Below, piece by piece: positions 23,164-30,867 of a DNA stretch of 33,700 nt (the first letter of the stretch is position 1; each line of letters starts with the position of its first letter). Source of the stretch: DATMXP01 sp964460935. Lineage in GTDB: Bacteria; Acidobacteriota; Terriglobia; Terriglobales; Acidobacteriaceae. The stretch spans positions 1 through 33,700 of the forward strand of contig CAYWSM010000039.1 of the NCBI GenBank assembly GCA_964460935.1. The letters are read 5' to 3'. The position numbers and the translations under genes are program-made. Below the pieces are notes generated by a model, which had not been told where the DNA came from, made no database searches, and saw nothing but the letters and a program-made list of their open reading frames with translations.

Positions 23164-24885
23164 TTAGTACGCACTCCAACTGAATTCATCGAGGTGCGAT
23201 TCGTTCTGTACAGCAGTTCCACCGTAGTAGACGTGCGGCGACTCAAGTGCTAGATGCGTGTCATAAACGACGTGGCCGCTGCCGGTGAAGTTGAACGACT
23301 TCCCCACTACTGCGCCAAACAAACCACCATTGCCACTGACATTAATGGGGGCATTCGGGGCATAGATAGTGGCGAACATTGCGGCCCCATTAGCTAGGTT
23401 GATTGTATTGGAGCCAGCATAGACGAACGTCAGGTTGTTGGGATCGCCACCACCATTGATAATCGTTCCGCCATTCGAGGTAAACGGACTGGAAGCGGAA
23501 TTGTTCATTATGTTGATCACCACCGCCCCGCCTGTGGGGAGGATGATTTGGGCGCCATTGGAAATCAGCAGCGTGTCGAAATTGTAAATTCCCGGCTGCA
23601 GGGTGATGACCGCACATGACCCGAAATTCACCTGTCCATAGCTCGTTCCGACTGGGCTCGGCGACATAGTCGCAGCGCAGCCGCCGCCACCACCGTTACC
23701 GCCGCTACAAAGACCTCCCGGCAAAGCAGAGCAGGCATTTGTGTTCGGATTAACCGTAGGCATGGTCGGAGCTGGCATCGAAGACGGACTCGTCATACCT
23801 GGCGGCATGTTTTGCACCGACTGTGTACAGCTCGAGCCATTATTGCAGCCCACGGCTGAGCCGCTATTATCTTCGTTCACCGACCAGATATTGGATGGCG
23901 TCGAGCATGCCGATCCACTGTTCCAACCATTCTTATTGCTGCCACAAACGCTCGTCCATGATGGACAAGAAATGCCATTTGTACCTGCGGTTCCGGCATT
24001 GTAGAACGGCGAATAAACTGTGCCGTTAATGTGAGCACCATTATGCACGGAAATATTTCCAAAGGACGCCACGGTTCCGCCAGTTCCGAGAAGCGTGGGA
24101 TTACTGTTCCCAACATTGCCTGAAGCTTGCGAGTTGTAGGCGTTGGTCGGGCTTGATCCGCCAGTCATCTGGACGACGTTGCAGCCTGTACCCGTAGCAA
24201 ATACCCCGTAGTTGAAATTCGGTACCGTAGTGCTGCTACTTGTCGTTTTCGGGACATCGGCGACGATTTCCACTACCTGTACCTTGGCCAATCCATTGCC
24301 GTTGTTATAGCCCGGGCCAACCGTCCCTTGCGAAATAATCTTCCATTTGGTGAGCCATTGGCTGCCGCCACCGACCGTCACCTGTGTCGCCGAGAGTAGT
24401 TGCGCAGCCACATTGAAGCTCGCACTTCCATTAATCGAACTGAAAGGACTGCTAACGTTCACGAGGCTGTTCTTGAAATTCGTATCCATCGTACTGTCGA
24501 TGTCAGTGTACGTGTCGCTGATGGCACCCAAGCCACTGTTGGCCGCGAAAACAATCTTTTCTGGAGGGTTTTTGCCGACATACATCGCCGGGAACGTACT
24601 CAGATTGAACTGCGTCGTATTCGTGAAATTTGCGGGCGGAGTCCAATTCTGTTTAATCCATTGGATCGTCTGTTGCGCTCCAGACTCGGCAACGTATCTT
24701 GCCTGTGTCGTATAGCGATAATTGGCGGACGTACGCAGTTCTGTCTGCGTCGAGAAGATGATGGCCGCCGCCAATATGGAAATTACGATCATGCAGAGCA
24801 AGGCGATGATCAAAGCCACGCCTCGCTCACTGCGACGATCATGTTTCGAAGATTTTGATCCACGGATCTGAAACTTTATTTTCAT
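23164..24885 (-). CDS. PilX-like minor pilus-assembly protein with a large Gly/Asn/Ser-rich beta-helix-like domain
   Basis: 573 residues from the ATG at 24885, which overlaps the PilW stop by 4 bp (ATGA) and has AGGGG 6 nt upstream; an earlier in-frame ATG at 24900 is less likely. The N-terminus has a short basic leader, RSERGVALIIALLCMIVISI, and STQTELRTSANYRYTTQARY, the PilX N-terminal pattern; Val replaces the usual pilin Phe+1 and there is no Glu+5. The remainder is repetitive, rich in Gly, Asn and Ser, with short strands such as LQPGIYNFDTLLISNGAQI and SGNGGLFGAVVGKSFNFTGS, suggesting a stacked beta-helix, and ends with a GHVVYDTHLAL motif. It likely sits at the pilus tip or surface. The cysteines (about ten) suggest disulphides. 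Confidence 0.82.
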   Translation of the reverse strand: MKIKFQIRGSKSSKHDRRSERGVALIIALLCMIVISILAAAIIFSTQTELRTSANYRYTTQARYVAESGAQQTIQWIKQNWTPPANFTNTTQFNLSTFPAMYVGKNPPEKIVFAANSGLGAISDTYTDIDSTMDTNFKNSLVNVSSPFSSINGSASFNVAAQLLSATQVTVGGGSQWLTKWKIISQGTVGPGYNNGNGLAKVQVVEIVADVPKTTSSSTTVPNFNYGVFATGTGCNVVQMTGGSSPTNAYNSQASGNVGNSNPTLLGTGGTVASFGNISVHNGAHINGTVYSPFYNAGTAGTNGISCPSWTSVCGSNKNGWNSGSACSTPSNIWSVNEDNSGSAVGCNNGSSCTQSVQNMPPGMTSPSSMPAPTMPTVNPNTNACSALPGGLCSGGNGGGGGCAATMSPSPVGTSYGQVNFGSCAVITLQPGIYNFDTLLISNGAQIILPTGGAVVINIMNNSASSPFTSNGGTIINGGGDPNNLTFVYAGSNTINLANGAAMFATIYAPNAPINVSGNGGLFGAVVGKSFNFTGSGHVVYDTHLALESPHVYYGGTAVQNESHLDEFSWSAY

Positions 24886-25970
24886 GGCAACCCCTGACAT
24901 GCATTCGGGTTACTGCTTGGATTTGGATTTGGTTGGAGTTCGTTCGCGCTTGTTTTGATTTCCCCTGCATCGAGACTGGCGACGCTCAGGGCCGCCAGAA
25001 TATTGCGCGGCTGAATGTTCAAATAGGATTTCGTGATCTTTATGTATTGCCCGGTTGCGGGATCCGGCATTTTCGATTGTGCGGTAACGCTGATTGCCAC
25101 ACTGGTGATCACGGGTTCTGAATTGCTGCCGTCGCAAGCCGTAACCCCGACGTTAGTCGTGGTAGTGGGATAAGTAAACTGGCAATTGACGACGTTATCG
25201 ATCAGATTTGTGGTTTGTCCGACTTGAGTAACCGCCTTGTTGCCGATGTTGTAAACGGCACGGGTAAATGCTCCGCCGGAGTTATCTGGACAGTTGTACT
25301 TCACCAGGTAGAAACTGTTTCCTGCTCCGTTTAGGTCGCCAAAGATTTCCAATTGCGAAGCGGTGGAACCGCCTGAAGCAGTGGTTCCCGCGGGAAGAAT
25401 TCCTTGCGGGTACGTTCCCATACCGTAAATTGGGGTCCCATAAACGACACCGCCAACCGTTTCTGCATAGTGATCTTGCGAGACGGTCTGGAACGTCACT
25501 TTCGGCGGATTCGTGGTGGCATCGATGTCCGTTATTACTAGACGCTCGCAATTCAGACTAACCGTGTAGCAGTCGGGGCCTGGATCCGCATCGACGCGCA
25601 CTGTCTCATTCACGTAAAGCCCGGCCACCGTGGTCACAGGCACCTGCACCAATGTTCCCTTGGCGATACACTTCGCGGGCGATCCTGTACAAGAGGTAGC
25701 AACAACCGATGAGAGTGGCAATGCAAGCCCATCTGAATCGACTCCCGAAGGTTGAAGTCCGGCCTGACTTATCTCCTGTGCCATCAGTTCCAGAGCCGCT
25801 CGCATGTTTTGTTCCAGTGATACTGAGATTTCGGAGCGGCGCTGGGTTTTCTGGGAGTTCATAAGCGCACCAATCACTGCGCCCGCAACTATGAGAAACA
25901 CAGCCAGGGCAACCAGCATTTCCAGCAAGGTGAAACCACATTGATTTTTAGCGCGCTTCTTGAGTTTCAC
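24882..25970 (-). CDS. PilW/PulJ-like minor pseudopilin
   Basis: 362 residues from a GTG at 25970 with GAGGG 7 nt upstream. The prepilin motif is CGFTLLEMLVALAVFLIVAG: Gly-1, Phe+1 and Glu+5 are intact, and cleavage by prepilin peptidase and N-methylation are expected. The C-terminal part is a long soluble domain with repeated Val/Thr-rich strands and several cysteines (SCTGSPAKC, CYTVSLNC, YNCPDN, NCQFTYP). Members prime assembly of type IV pili or type II secretion pseudopili at the inner membrane. Its stop overlaps the PilX-like start, and the PilV-like gene ends 10 bp upstream. Confidence 0.87.
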   Translation of the reverse strand: MKLKKRAKNQCGFTLLEMLVALAVFLIVAGAVIGALMNSQKTQRRSEISVSLEQNMRAALELMAQEISQAGLQPSGVDSDGLALPLSSVVATSCTGSPAKCIAKGTLVQVPVTTVAGLYVNETVRVDADPGPDCYTVSLNCERLVITDIDATTNPPKVTFQTVSQDHYAETVGGVVYGTPIYGMGTYPQGILPAGTTASGGSTASQLEIFGDLNGAGNSFYLVKYNCPDNSGGAFTRAVYNIGNKAVTQVGQTTNLIDNVVNCQFTYPTTTTNVGVTACDGSNSEPVITSVAISVTAQSKMPDPATGQYIKITKSYLNIQPRNILAALSVASLDAGEIKTSANELQPNPNPSSNPNACQGLP

Positions 25971-25980
25971 GTGATTGCCC

Positions 25981-26490
25981 TCAGTTGCTGCTCTTCTGAC
26001 TCACCAGCAGGGTGTATGGCACAACCTCGCCCTTTGTCTCTTTGATCTTCTGCACTCGAACCGTTATTGTTTTAAGTGTGGCAGCCCCGGAAACATCATC
26101 TGTGATCTTCCACTCGCGTATGTAGGCAGCGCCGGTGTTTGTCTGTGACGGCGTCCCATCGTTCATGACGTAGTCAACATAGTTGGTTACAGGCGAGGTT
26201 GGATTTACTCCTCCACCTGCAGTTAGCCCAATTCCACCAGTGGGATAGGTTGGAGACTTTGTGACATCACTGGCGATATCAGAAAAAGTGAGAGCCATCA
26301 GTTGTTCCATCTTGTCCTGCGCGTACTCGGTAACGCGCGTGCCATGATCCCCAGCGCTTGCGTTCCGCAATACCGACACGCTAAATAATCCAAGGACTCC
26401 CACGGCAACCACCGCCAGGATCGTAGAGGCAATTAATACCTCAAGCAGTGTGAATCCCGTGTTGGTCTTCCGTTTTCTCGCCAACTTCAT
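25981..26490 (-). CDS. PilV-like minor pseudopilin
   Basis: 169 residues from the ATG at 26490, which has GGAG 7 nt upstream; a TTG four codons earlier is less likely. The leader KLARKRKTNTG is followed by the pilin motif FTLLEVLIASTILAVVAVGV with Glu+5. The body continues with TRVTEYAQDKMEQLMALTFS, typical of PilV/GspI. It lies 17 bp after the FimT/GspH-like stop. It is a component of the minor-pilin priming complex in the inner membrane. Confidence 0.87.
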   Translation of the reverse strand: MKLARKRKTNTGFTLLEVLIASTILAVVAVGVLGLFSVSVLRNASAGDHGTRVTEYAQDKMEQLMALTFSDIASDVTKSPTYPTGGIGLTAGGGVNPTSPVTNYVDYVMNDGTPSQTNTGAAYIREWKITDDVSGAATLKTITVRVQKIKETKGEVVPYTLLVSQKSSN

Positions 26491-26507
26491 TGCTGACTCC
26501 AAGCCTG

Positions 26508-27110
26508 CTAATTAGTAGCTATAACCCACTTGGTGCCGACTAAGCGGTAAACTATGGGCCTTCCGCTCGCGTCAACACCTACTGCCATCGATGAACCGTC
26601 ACTGCCGACAAGATAAATGGCATAGTCCGTAACCGCTGTGCCGATGCTGTCGTTTGCGATAGGCTGACCGCGCGAATTAAAGAAAATGCTGTTTGCAATT
26701 GTCTGCACCCTAGAACCCTGATACGGGGCCTCTGCGCTTTGTCCACCTGCTCCTGCGGTTATTCCTGTCGGAATGCCGAAAGAAACTCCGGCTGAGAGAA
26801 CCACCGTTTGTGCCGTTTCCGTTGTGCCTGACGAAGCTCCATACGGCCAGACAAGCAGAGTGCACATGGAGGTTGTCGAGCTACATGACATTTGTGCCCG
26901 GGCGAAGTCTGACGCCGCGCGCATGCGGGCCATGTTTGCCAAACTGGCGATGCTGTCCGCATCTTTCCGTATGCGATACGTTTTAGTCAGTGCGGAATAG
27001 CTGGGAATGGCTATGATCGTGAGGATAGTGCCTATCACCAGCACGATTAGCAATTCAAGCAGGGTAAAACCCGCTGTACGACCGCCTCGGGATTTCCGTG
27101 AATAACTCAT
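26508..27110 (-). CDS. FimT/GspH-like minor pseudopilin
   Basis: 200 residues. A basic leader (SRKSRGGRTAG) precedes FTLLELLIVLVIGTILTIIA with Glu+5, then AIPSYSALTKTYRIRKDADSI, the FimT/GspH pattern, and a soluble domain with two cysteines (CSSTTSMC) and a C-terminal beta region ending VGTKWVIATN. It is the first gene of the FimT-PilV-PilW-PilX operon. FimT-type proteins have been linked to DNA binding and uptake in some naturally competent bacteria; whether that applies here is not shown by this sequence. Confidence 0.87.
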   Translation of the reverse strand: MSYSRKSRGGRTAGFTLLELLIVLVIGTILTIIAIPSYSALTKTYRIRKDADSIASLANMARMRAASDFARAQMSCSSTTSMCTLLVWPYGASSGTTETAQTVVLSAGVSFGIPTGITAGAGGQSAEAPYQGSRVQTIANSIFFNSRGQPIANDSIGTAVTDYAIYLVGSDGSSMAVGVDASGRPIVYRLVGTKWVIATN

Positions 27111-27612
27111 TAACTTCGCCTATAAGTGTTCTCTTGAATGCTCTGCCCAAGGACCGCCAATCAAGAACTGCTCCATCCCTCTTGTCATGATGAGCGCCAT
27201 TTTCCCTGCTCACCATACCTTTAAGCCCAACTGACGAACTTTAGTAATCCAATGCGCCAAAATGGATTTCGGGCCATCGCCAGAATGGCCCTGACTCCAG
27301 GTATAGAGTTCTCCCATTAATTACCGTGCAATTCCCCTTCCAGTGAAAGCCTGTCTTAAGTCCTTAAGAATCCACTTCGAACGCACAATTCCTCTAGTCA
27401 GGTTTCTTACAATGAGACACTCTAGTCACAAATCAAGATCAGGCAAAGTAACGGTGGAAAGTATTGGTTACCGTATGTTTGGACAATGCTGCCCGTTACA
27501 CCTTCGGTTGGATTTCGGATAAATCGAAGCATTCCCGGGAGCAAGGTTAAGGAAACGGCTATCGATCACCCTGTTTTTGTCCACCTGAAGAGCTGAAATC
27601 GGCGGGCAGTCT
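27111..27612. promoter_or_regulatory. Gap of 502 bp upstream of the pilin operon with palindrome and paired motif
   Basis: No gene recognised. It contains a 16-bp palindrome, TCTTAAG-TC-CTTAAGA (27354-27369), and two direct copies of CTCTAGTCA (27392-27400 and 27420-27428), with starts 28 bp apart. No convincing sigma70 or sigma54 promoter was identified on the minus strand just upstream of the first pilin gene. TATAGG-like sequence is present there but lacks a well-placed -35. The elements may bind a regulator of the pilin operon. Confidence 0.3.
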
Positions 27613-29784
27613 TCACCGTGAGATCTCTTCCACAAACACGATCTCTGAGCTGTAGGGTACGGTGAGGCTCACGGTAAGCCCTTTCGTCATCAAATCACGG
27701 CCGGAAACCGTTGTATCTGGAAACGTGTGATCGTGATACCGCACTCGATAGCGTGCTGTGGGGCGTAAACCACGCAATGGAAATATGTGCGATATCAAGT
27801 TCGGCGTCGAACCCCGGAAAGCTAGCACAACTCCTTTGCGCTTCTGCGGGTCGAAATACTCGATTCCGTCCCAGTGCTTGCCGTCAGGACGCTTCGAGAT
27901 GTGATACAGGTCGGCGTGCCGGATGAGTGGACGCAACTGGGACCTGTAAAGTGCAATCTCCTCTTTGGCGGCGCGGTGTTGCTCCTCATTCCACGCCGTG
28001 GTGTCCTGCATGATCGACATCCATCCCATCATGCCGCTGCGCAGCATGTAACGGAAGTTTTCGACCTTCGGCGCCGGCCATCTCTCGACGTAACTTTCCA
28101 GCATCGCCGGCGGCAGAACGTGGCTTGCATCGTAGAACGCTCGCCGGTTCGAAAGAGGATCGTAGGTATCGGTAATAGAAAAGTAATCGGCGTGAGCCGC
28201 ACTCCCGAAATCCACCATACGACCACCATCGTTACAGACTTCCAGTAACAAACCCGGATGTTCCGCTCGCAATTGCCGATAGATGCCGTAATACGCTCGC
28301 GTTGCGTGATAGCTAACGTCGGTCGAGTTGGAACTGAGCGCGAACCGGAAACCGGAGTCCATGTAGATCGATAGATTCTCCGTATCTGGCGGCGCATGCG
28401 GATGATCGGAACGAACGCAACCCTGTGCCACCAGATATCCGTCGTGCTCGAGCATGTCGAGATGAAAGTCGTTCACCATTCTCTCAAGTTGACTCTGAGC
28501 CCACTGCTTCGCCGGGGGATAACCGATATCGGTGGTCTCACCCTTAAACTCTTCTGGTTTCCATCCGGACGGAAGATCGGTCGTCAACCAGTTGTGTACC
28601 TTTGGATCGTTTGCGTTCAGCGCGCCCGGTTCGAGGCTGGCCCCAGCCTGAGTCCAGTCCACCCACAGCCCAAATTTCAAGCCGTGCTTGTGCGCTTCGT
28701 CGGCGATCGGCGCAAGGCCGTGCGGAAACTTTTTCTGATCGGGATACCAGTCACCCACTCCGCGAAACCATCCGGCATCGAGGTGGAACATCTCCAGGCC
28801 AAGCTCAGCGGAATCGGCGATCATCCGGCGAGCAAGTGTCTCGTCCACCGCCATTCCGCTTCCCCAACTGTTGTTCACCGTAAAGGGATATTTTTCGTCT
28901 TTCCAGGTATTCGGGTTACCCAGCACTTCTCTTATCCAGCGGCGCAGGACGTTTCCGGCGCCATCGGTCCCCCCGCGACTGGCGCCGACGAACACCGTTG
29001 GCGTTACAAAGCTTTCTTTCGCCAGCAGGCGCGTGCGGAACGGCCCGGGGTCGGGGTTCAGACCGACAGCGCCATCGATGGTCTCTCCCGACCGATATAC
29101 CGAAATTCGCGTGCGCCCGCTGAACTCTATGCCCACATACCATCCGCTCCGAGCCGCGTCGTGACGCTCTAATAGCGACCATGGAATGATCTCTCGTGGA
29201 TCATCGTCATGACGATGCGCGTACGTGCTGGAAAATCCTGTCCATGAGTATCGTTCTCCTACAGTGACCTCGTGCGTGCCGGCTGAAGACGGCGTGTCTG
29301 CTCCTTTTTCGACATAGACATGCGTAATGCTCTCGTTAGGACTGGCCTGCCATTGGTAACGAAAACTATCTTGTAGCGGCAGCCACAGTTCTCGCCCCGA
29401 AAGGTTCTGTATCTCAATGGAATGCTCGATCGGCCCAAACGACGCCGGAGCCGTCCAGCGCCAGATCAGTCGTAAACGCGGCGAACTGGCGTCGTAAACA
29501 AACTCGACTTGCCGGTCCGTCTGTGTGCTTGCCGCGGGATTGAATTCCCACGACAACTGCTGCCGCTGGTCGTCCACTTCGGCAAACTCGATCAGCGTTT
29601 CCGGCAAGCTGTTGGTCCACTCGGCGCTCGCCGCGTTCCGCAGAGACACGAGCTGTGGGGCGTGAGGATCCGCCCGAAAGGTCAAAATCGTATCGGCTGT
29701 CGCGAGTTTAGGGTTCGCCTGAGCCAGCGCGTAGCTCGCCGCAAACCACAGAAAACAGATCGTATATAGAAATCCGCGCCTCAT
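27613..29784 (-). CDS. Exported alpha-galactosidase-like glycoside hydrolase (GH36/clan GH-D type)
   Basis: 723 residues from the ATG at 29784, which opens a signal peptide (RRGFLYTICFLWFAASYALA). The frame continues upstream without such character. An N-terminal beta-sandwich of ~300 residues precedes the (beta/alpha)8 barrel, with WGSGMAVDE, FHLDAGWFRGVGDWYPD, KKFPHGLAPIADEAHKHGLK, FGLWVDW, DMLEHDGYL (likely nucleophile Asp) and EVCNDGGRMVDFGS followed by FSITDTYDPLSNR (likely acid/base Asp), and a C-terminal beta domain. These enzymes release terminal alpha-galactosyl residues; relatives act on other alpha-linked sugars. It is expected in the periplasm or outside. It is divergent from the PEP-CTERM gene. 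Confidence 0.88.
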   Translation of the reverse strand: MRRGFLYTICFLWFAASYALAQANPKLATADTILTFRADPHAPQLVSLRNAASAEWTNSLPETLIEFAEVDDQRQQLSWEFNPAASTQTDRQVEFVYDASSPRLRLIWRWTAPASFGPIEHSIEIQNLSGRELWLPLQDSFRYQWQASPNESITHVYVEKGADTPSSAGTHEVTVGERYSWTGFSSTYAHRHDDDPREIIPWSLLERHDAARSGWYVGIEFSGRTRISVYRSGETIDGAVGLNPDPGPFRTRLLAKESFVTPTVFVGASRGGTDGAGNVLRRWIREVLGNPNTWKDEKYPFTVNNSWGSGMAVDETLARRMIADSAELGLEMFHLDAGWFRGVGDWYPDQKKFPHGLAPIADEAHKHGLKFGLWVDWTQAGASLEPGALNANDPKVHNWLTTDLPSGWKPEEFKGETTDIGYPPAKQWAQSQLERMVNDFHLDMLEHDGYLVAQGCVRSDHPHAPPDTENLSIYMDSGFRFALSSNSTDVSYHATRAYYGIYRQLRAEHPGLLLEVCNDGGRMVDFGSAAHADYFSITDTYDPLSNRRAFYDASHVLPPAMLESYVERWPAPKVENFRYMLRSGMMGWMSIMQDTTAWNEEQHRAAKEEIALYRSQLRPLIRHADLYHISKRPDGKHWDGIEYFDPQKRKGVVLAFRGSTPNLISHIFPLRGLRPTARYRVRYHDHTFPDTTVSGRDLMTKGLTVSLTVPYSSEIVFVEEISR

Positions 29785-29872
29785 CTCTCTGCTACTAATG
29801 ATGAATTCGGATGATAAGACAAATAAACGATACCGGTCCAAAGATGATGCAAAGTATTTCACCTTGCAGTTG

Positions 29873-29890
29873 CAATGTCTTGCAACATTG
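29873..29890. promoter_or_regulatory. Inverted repeat CAATGT-N6-ACATTG between divergent genes
   Basis: Perfect 6-bp arms, CAATGT (29873-29878) and ACATTG (29885-29890), with a 6-bp spacer, in the 287-bp gap between the alpha-galactosidase and PEP-CTERM genes, 89 bp before the alpha-galactosidase start. Shape and position fit a dimeric repressor site, but a chance origin cannot be excluded. Nothing else clear was seen in this gap apart from the ribosome site of the PEP-CTERM gene. Confidence 0.25.
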
Positions 29891-30071
29891 GTATCGAATT
29901 TCCATTCACAGCGACGATGCTCCAAAGCTCGTTCTGTCGCGACTAAGCCGTTGAAACAGTCTGCATTCAGTAGTACCGTACTTTCCCCGGTCTAGCTTCT
30001 CGGGTCCTTCCAATCGGGCCGAATCCATCGGTGACAACGCACAACCGACTTCGCTCAACAGGAGGAGCAAC

Positions 30072-30722
30072 ATGACGAAGCTTCGACTCACTGGGTTGCT
30101 CGTAGTTCTCGCCCTATGCATCGCCTCGGCAGCTAACGCCAGCGATATTGTCTACAACAATTTTGGAAACAACTGGGATTATCAATGCTGCGTCGGCGGC
30201 ACGCTCGGTGGACCCAATAGCCCGGTCGGCTGGGTGATCCAGGCCAACCAGTTCACCGCAGGGGTCTCCGGCAGCGTCTCTGAAATCGATGTTGCCATCG
30301 GTTGGGTAACCGGAACCAATGGCGCAACCGTCAGTCTCTGGACGGATAATGGCGGAATTCCGGGAGTCCAGCTTGGATCCTGGGACATCGGCCCACTGCC
30401 CAATTTCGGTACCAATCCGCCGGATCACTCCACGATCACCGGCATCTCAGGAATCAACGTCACGGCAGGCCAAACATATTTCCTCATGGCCTCCACGCCG
30501 AACGATACCTGGGACGCGTGGAACTGGAACAGCACCGGCGCTGTCGGGCTGGTGGATTTCAGCACCGATGGTGGCGCCACCTGGAATCAAGCGTTTGGTT
30601 CGACGCTCTATGCGTTCGAGGTTTTAGCGAACCAGGCCACGCCCGAACCGGGCACTTTCGCCCTGTTAGGAACTGGCCTTCTCGCGCTGGGCGCTGGTCT
30701 TCGTCGCAAATTCAGCTCGTAA
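30072..30722 (+). CDS. Exported PEP-CTERM sorting-domain protein
   Basis: 216 residues from an ATG with AGGAGG 8 nt upstream. A signal peptide (LTGLLVVLALCIASAANA) is followed by a beta-rich domain with VGWVIQANQFTAGVSGSVSE, ATVSLWTDNGGIPGVQLGS and TAGQTYFLMAS, the choice-of-anchor type common on PEP-CTERM proteins. The C-terminus is a textbook signal: TPEPGTFALLG, a hydrophobic helix, then LRRKFSS. Exosortase recognises this signal and removes or anchors the tail at the cell surface. No exosortase gene is in the window. Two cysteines lie early (QCC). The function of the body is unknown. A hairpin terminator follows. Confidence 0.88.
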   Translation: MTKLRLTGLLVVLALCIASAANASDIVYNNFGNNWDYQCCVGGTLGGPNSPVGWVIQANQFTAGVSGSVSEIDVAIGWVTGTNGATVSLWTDNGGIPGVQLGSWDIGPLPNFGTNPPDHSTITGISGINVTAGQTYFLMASTPNDTWDAWNWNSTGAVGLVDFSTDGGATWNQAFGSTLYAFEVLANQATPEPGTFALLGTGLLALGAGLRRKFSS

Positions 30723-30755
30723 CAACCTCGTGATTCGCCGTGTTGCTGCTCGTAT

Positions 30756-30795
30756 CGCCCGAATGCGGATATCCCGTTCGGGCGACACGCTTTTA
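30756..30795 (+). terminator. Rho-independent terminator after the PEP-CTERM gene
   Basis: A 9-bp perfect stem, TCGCCCGAA (30756-30764) with TTCGGGCGA (30778-30786), is followed by CACGC and TTTT (30792-30795). It is about 33 bp after the stop codon. The T tract is short and offset from the stem. Confidence 0.65.
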
Positions 30796-30810
30796 TCTTC
30801 CTTGCTCACT

Positions 30811-30863
30811 TGACACACGCGCTAGGCCCCAATACTCTCCTCACGTAGTAAATCGATTTACTA
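30811..30863 (+). promoter_or_regulatory. Promoter and operator-like palindrome of the GH144-type gene
   Basis: A consensus -35 TTGACA (30811-30816) is followed after 17 bp by a weaker -10 TACTCT (30834-30839). Immediately downstream, over the predicted transcript start, is a perfect 18-bp palindrome, TAGTAAATCGATTTACTA (30846-30863), with a central CG. LacI-family operators often have a CG centre and occupy this position. The palindrome ends 4 bp before the ATG at 30868, and no Shine-Dalgarno sequence lies between. Confidence 0.65.
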
Positions 30864-30867
30864 AACA

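Noticed and set aside
29785..29925. 47-codon N-terminal extension of the alpha-galactosidase
   Set aside because: The extension has no export or family character, whereas the ATG at 29784 directly opens a good signal peptide.
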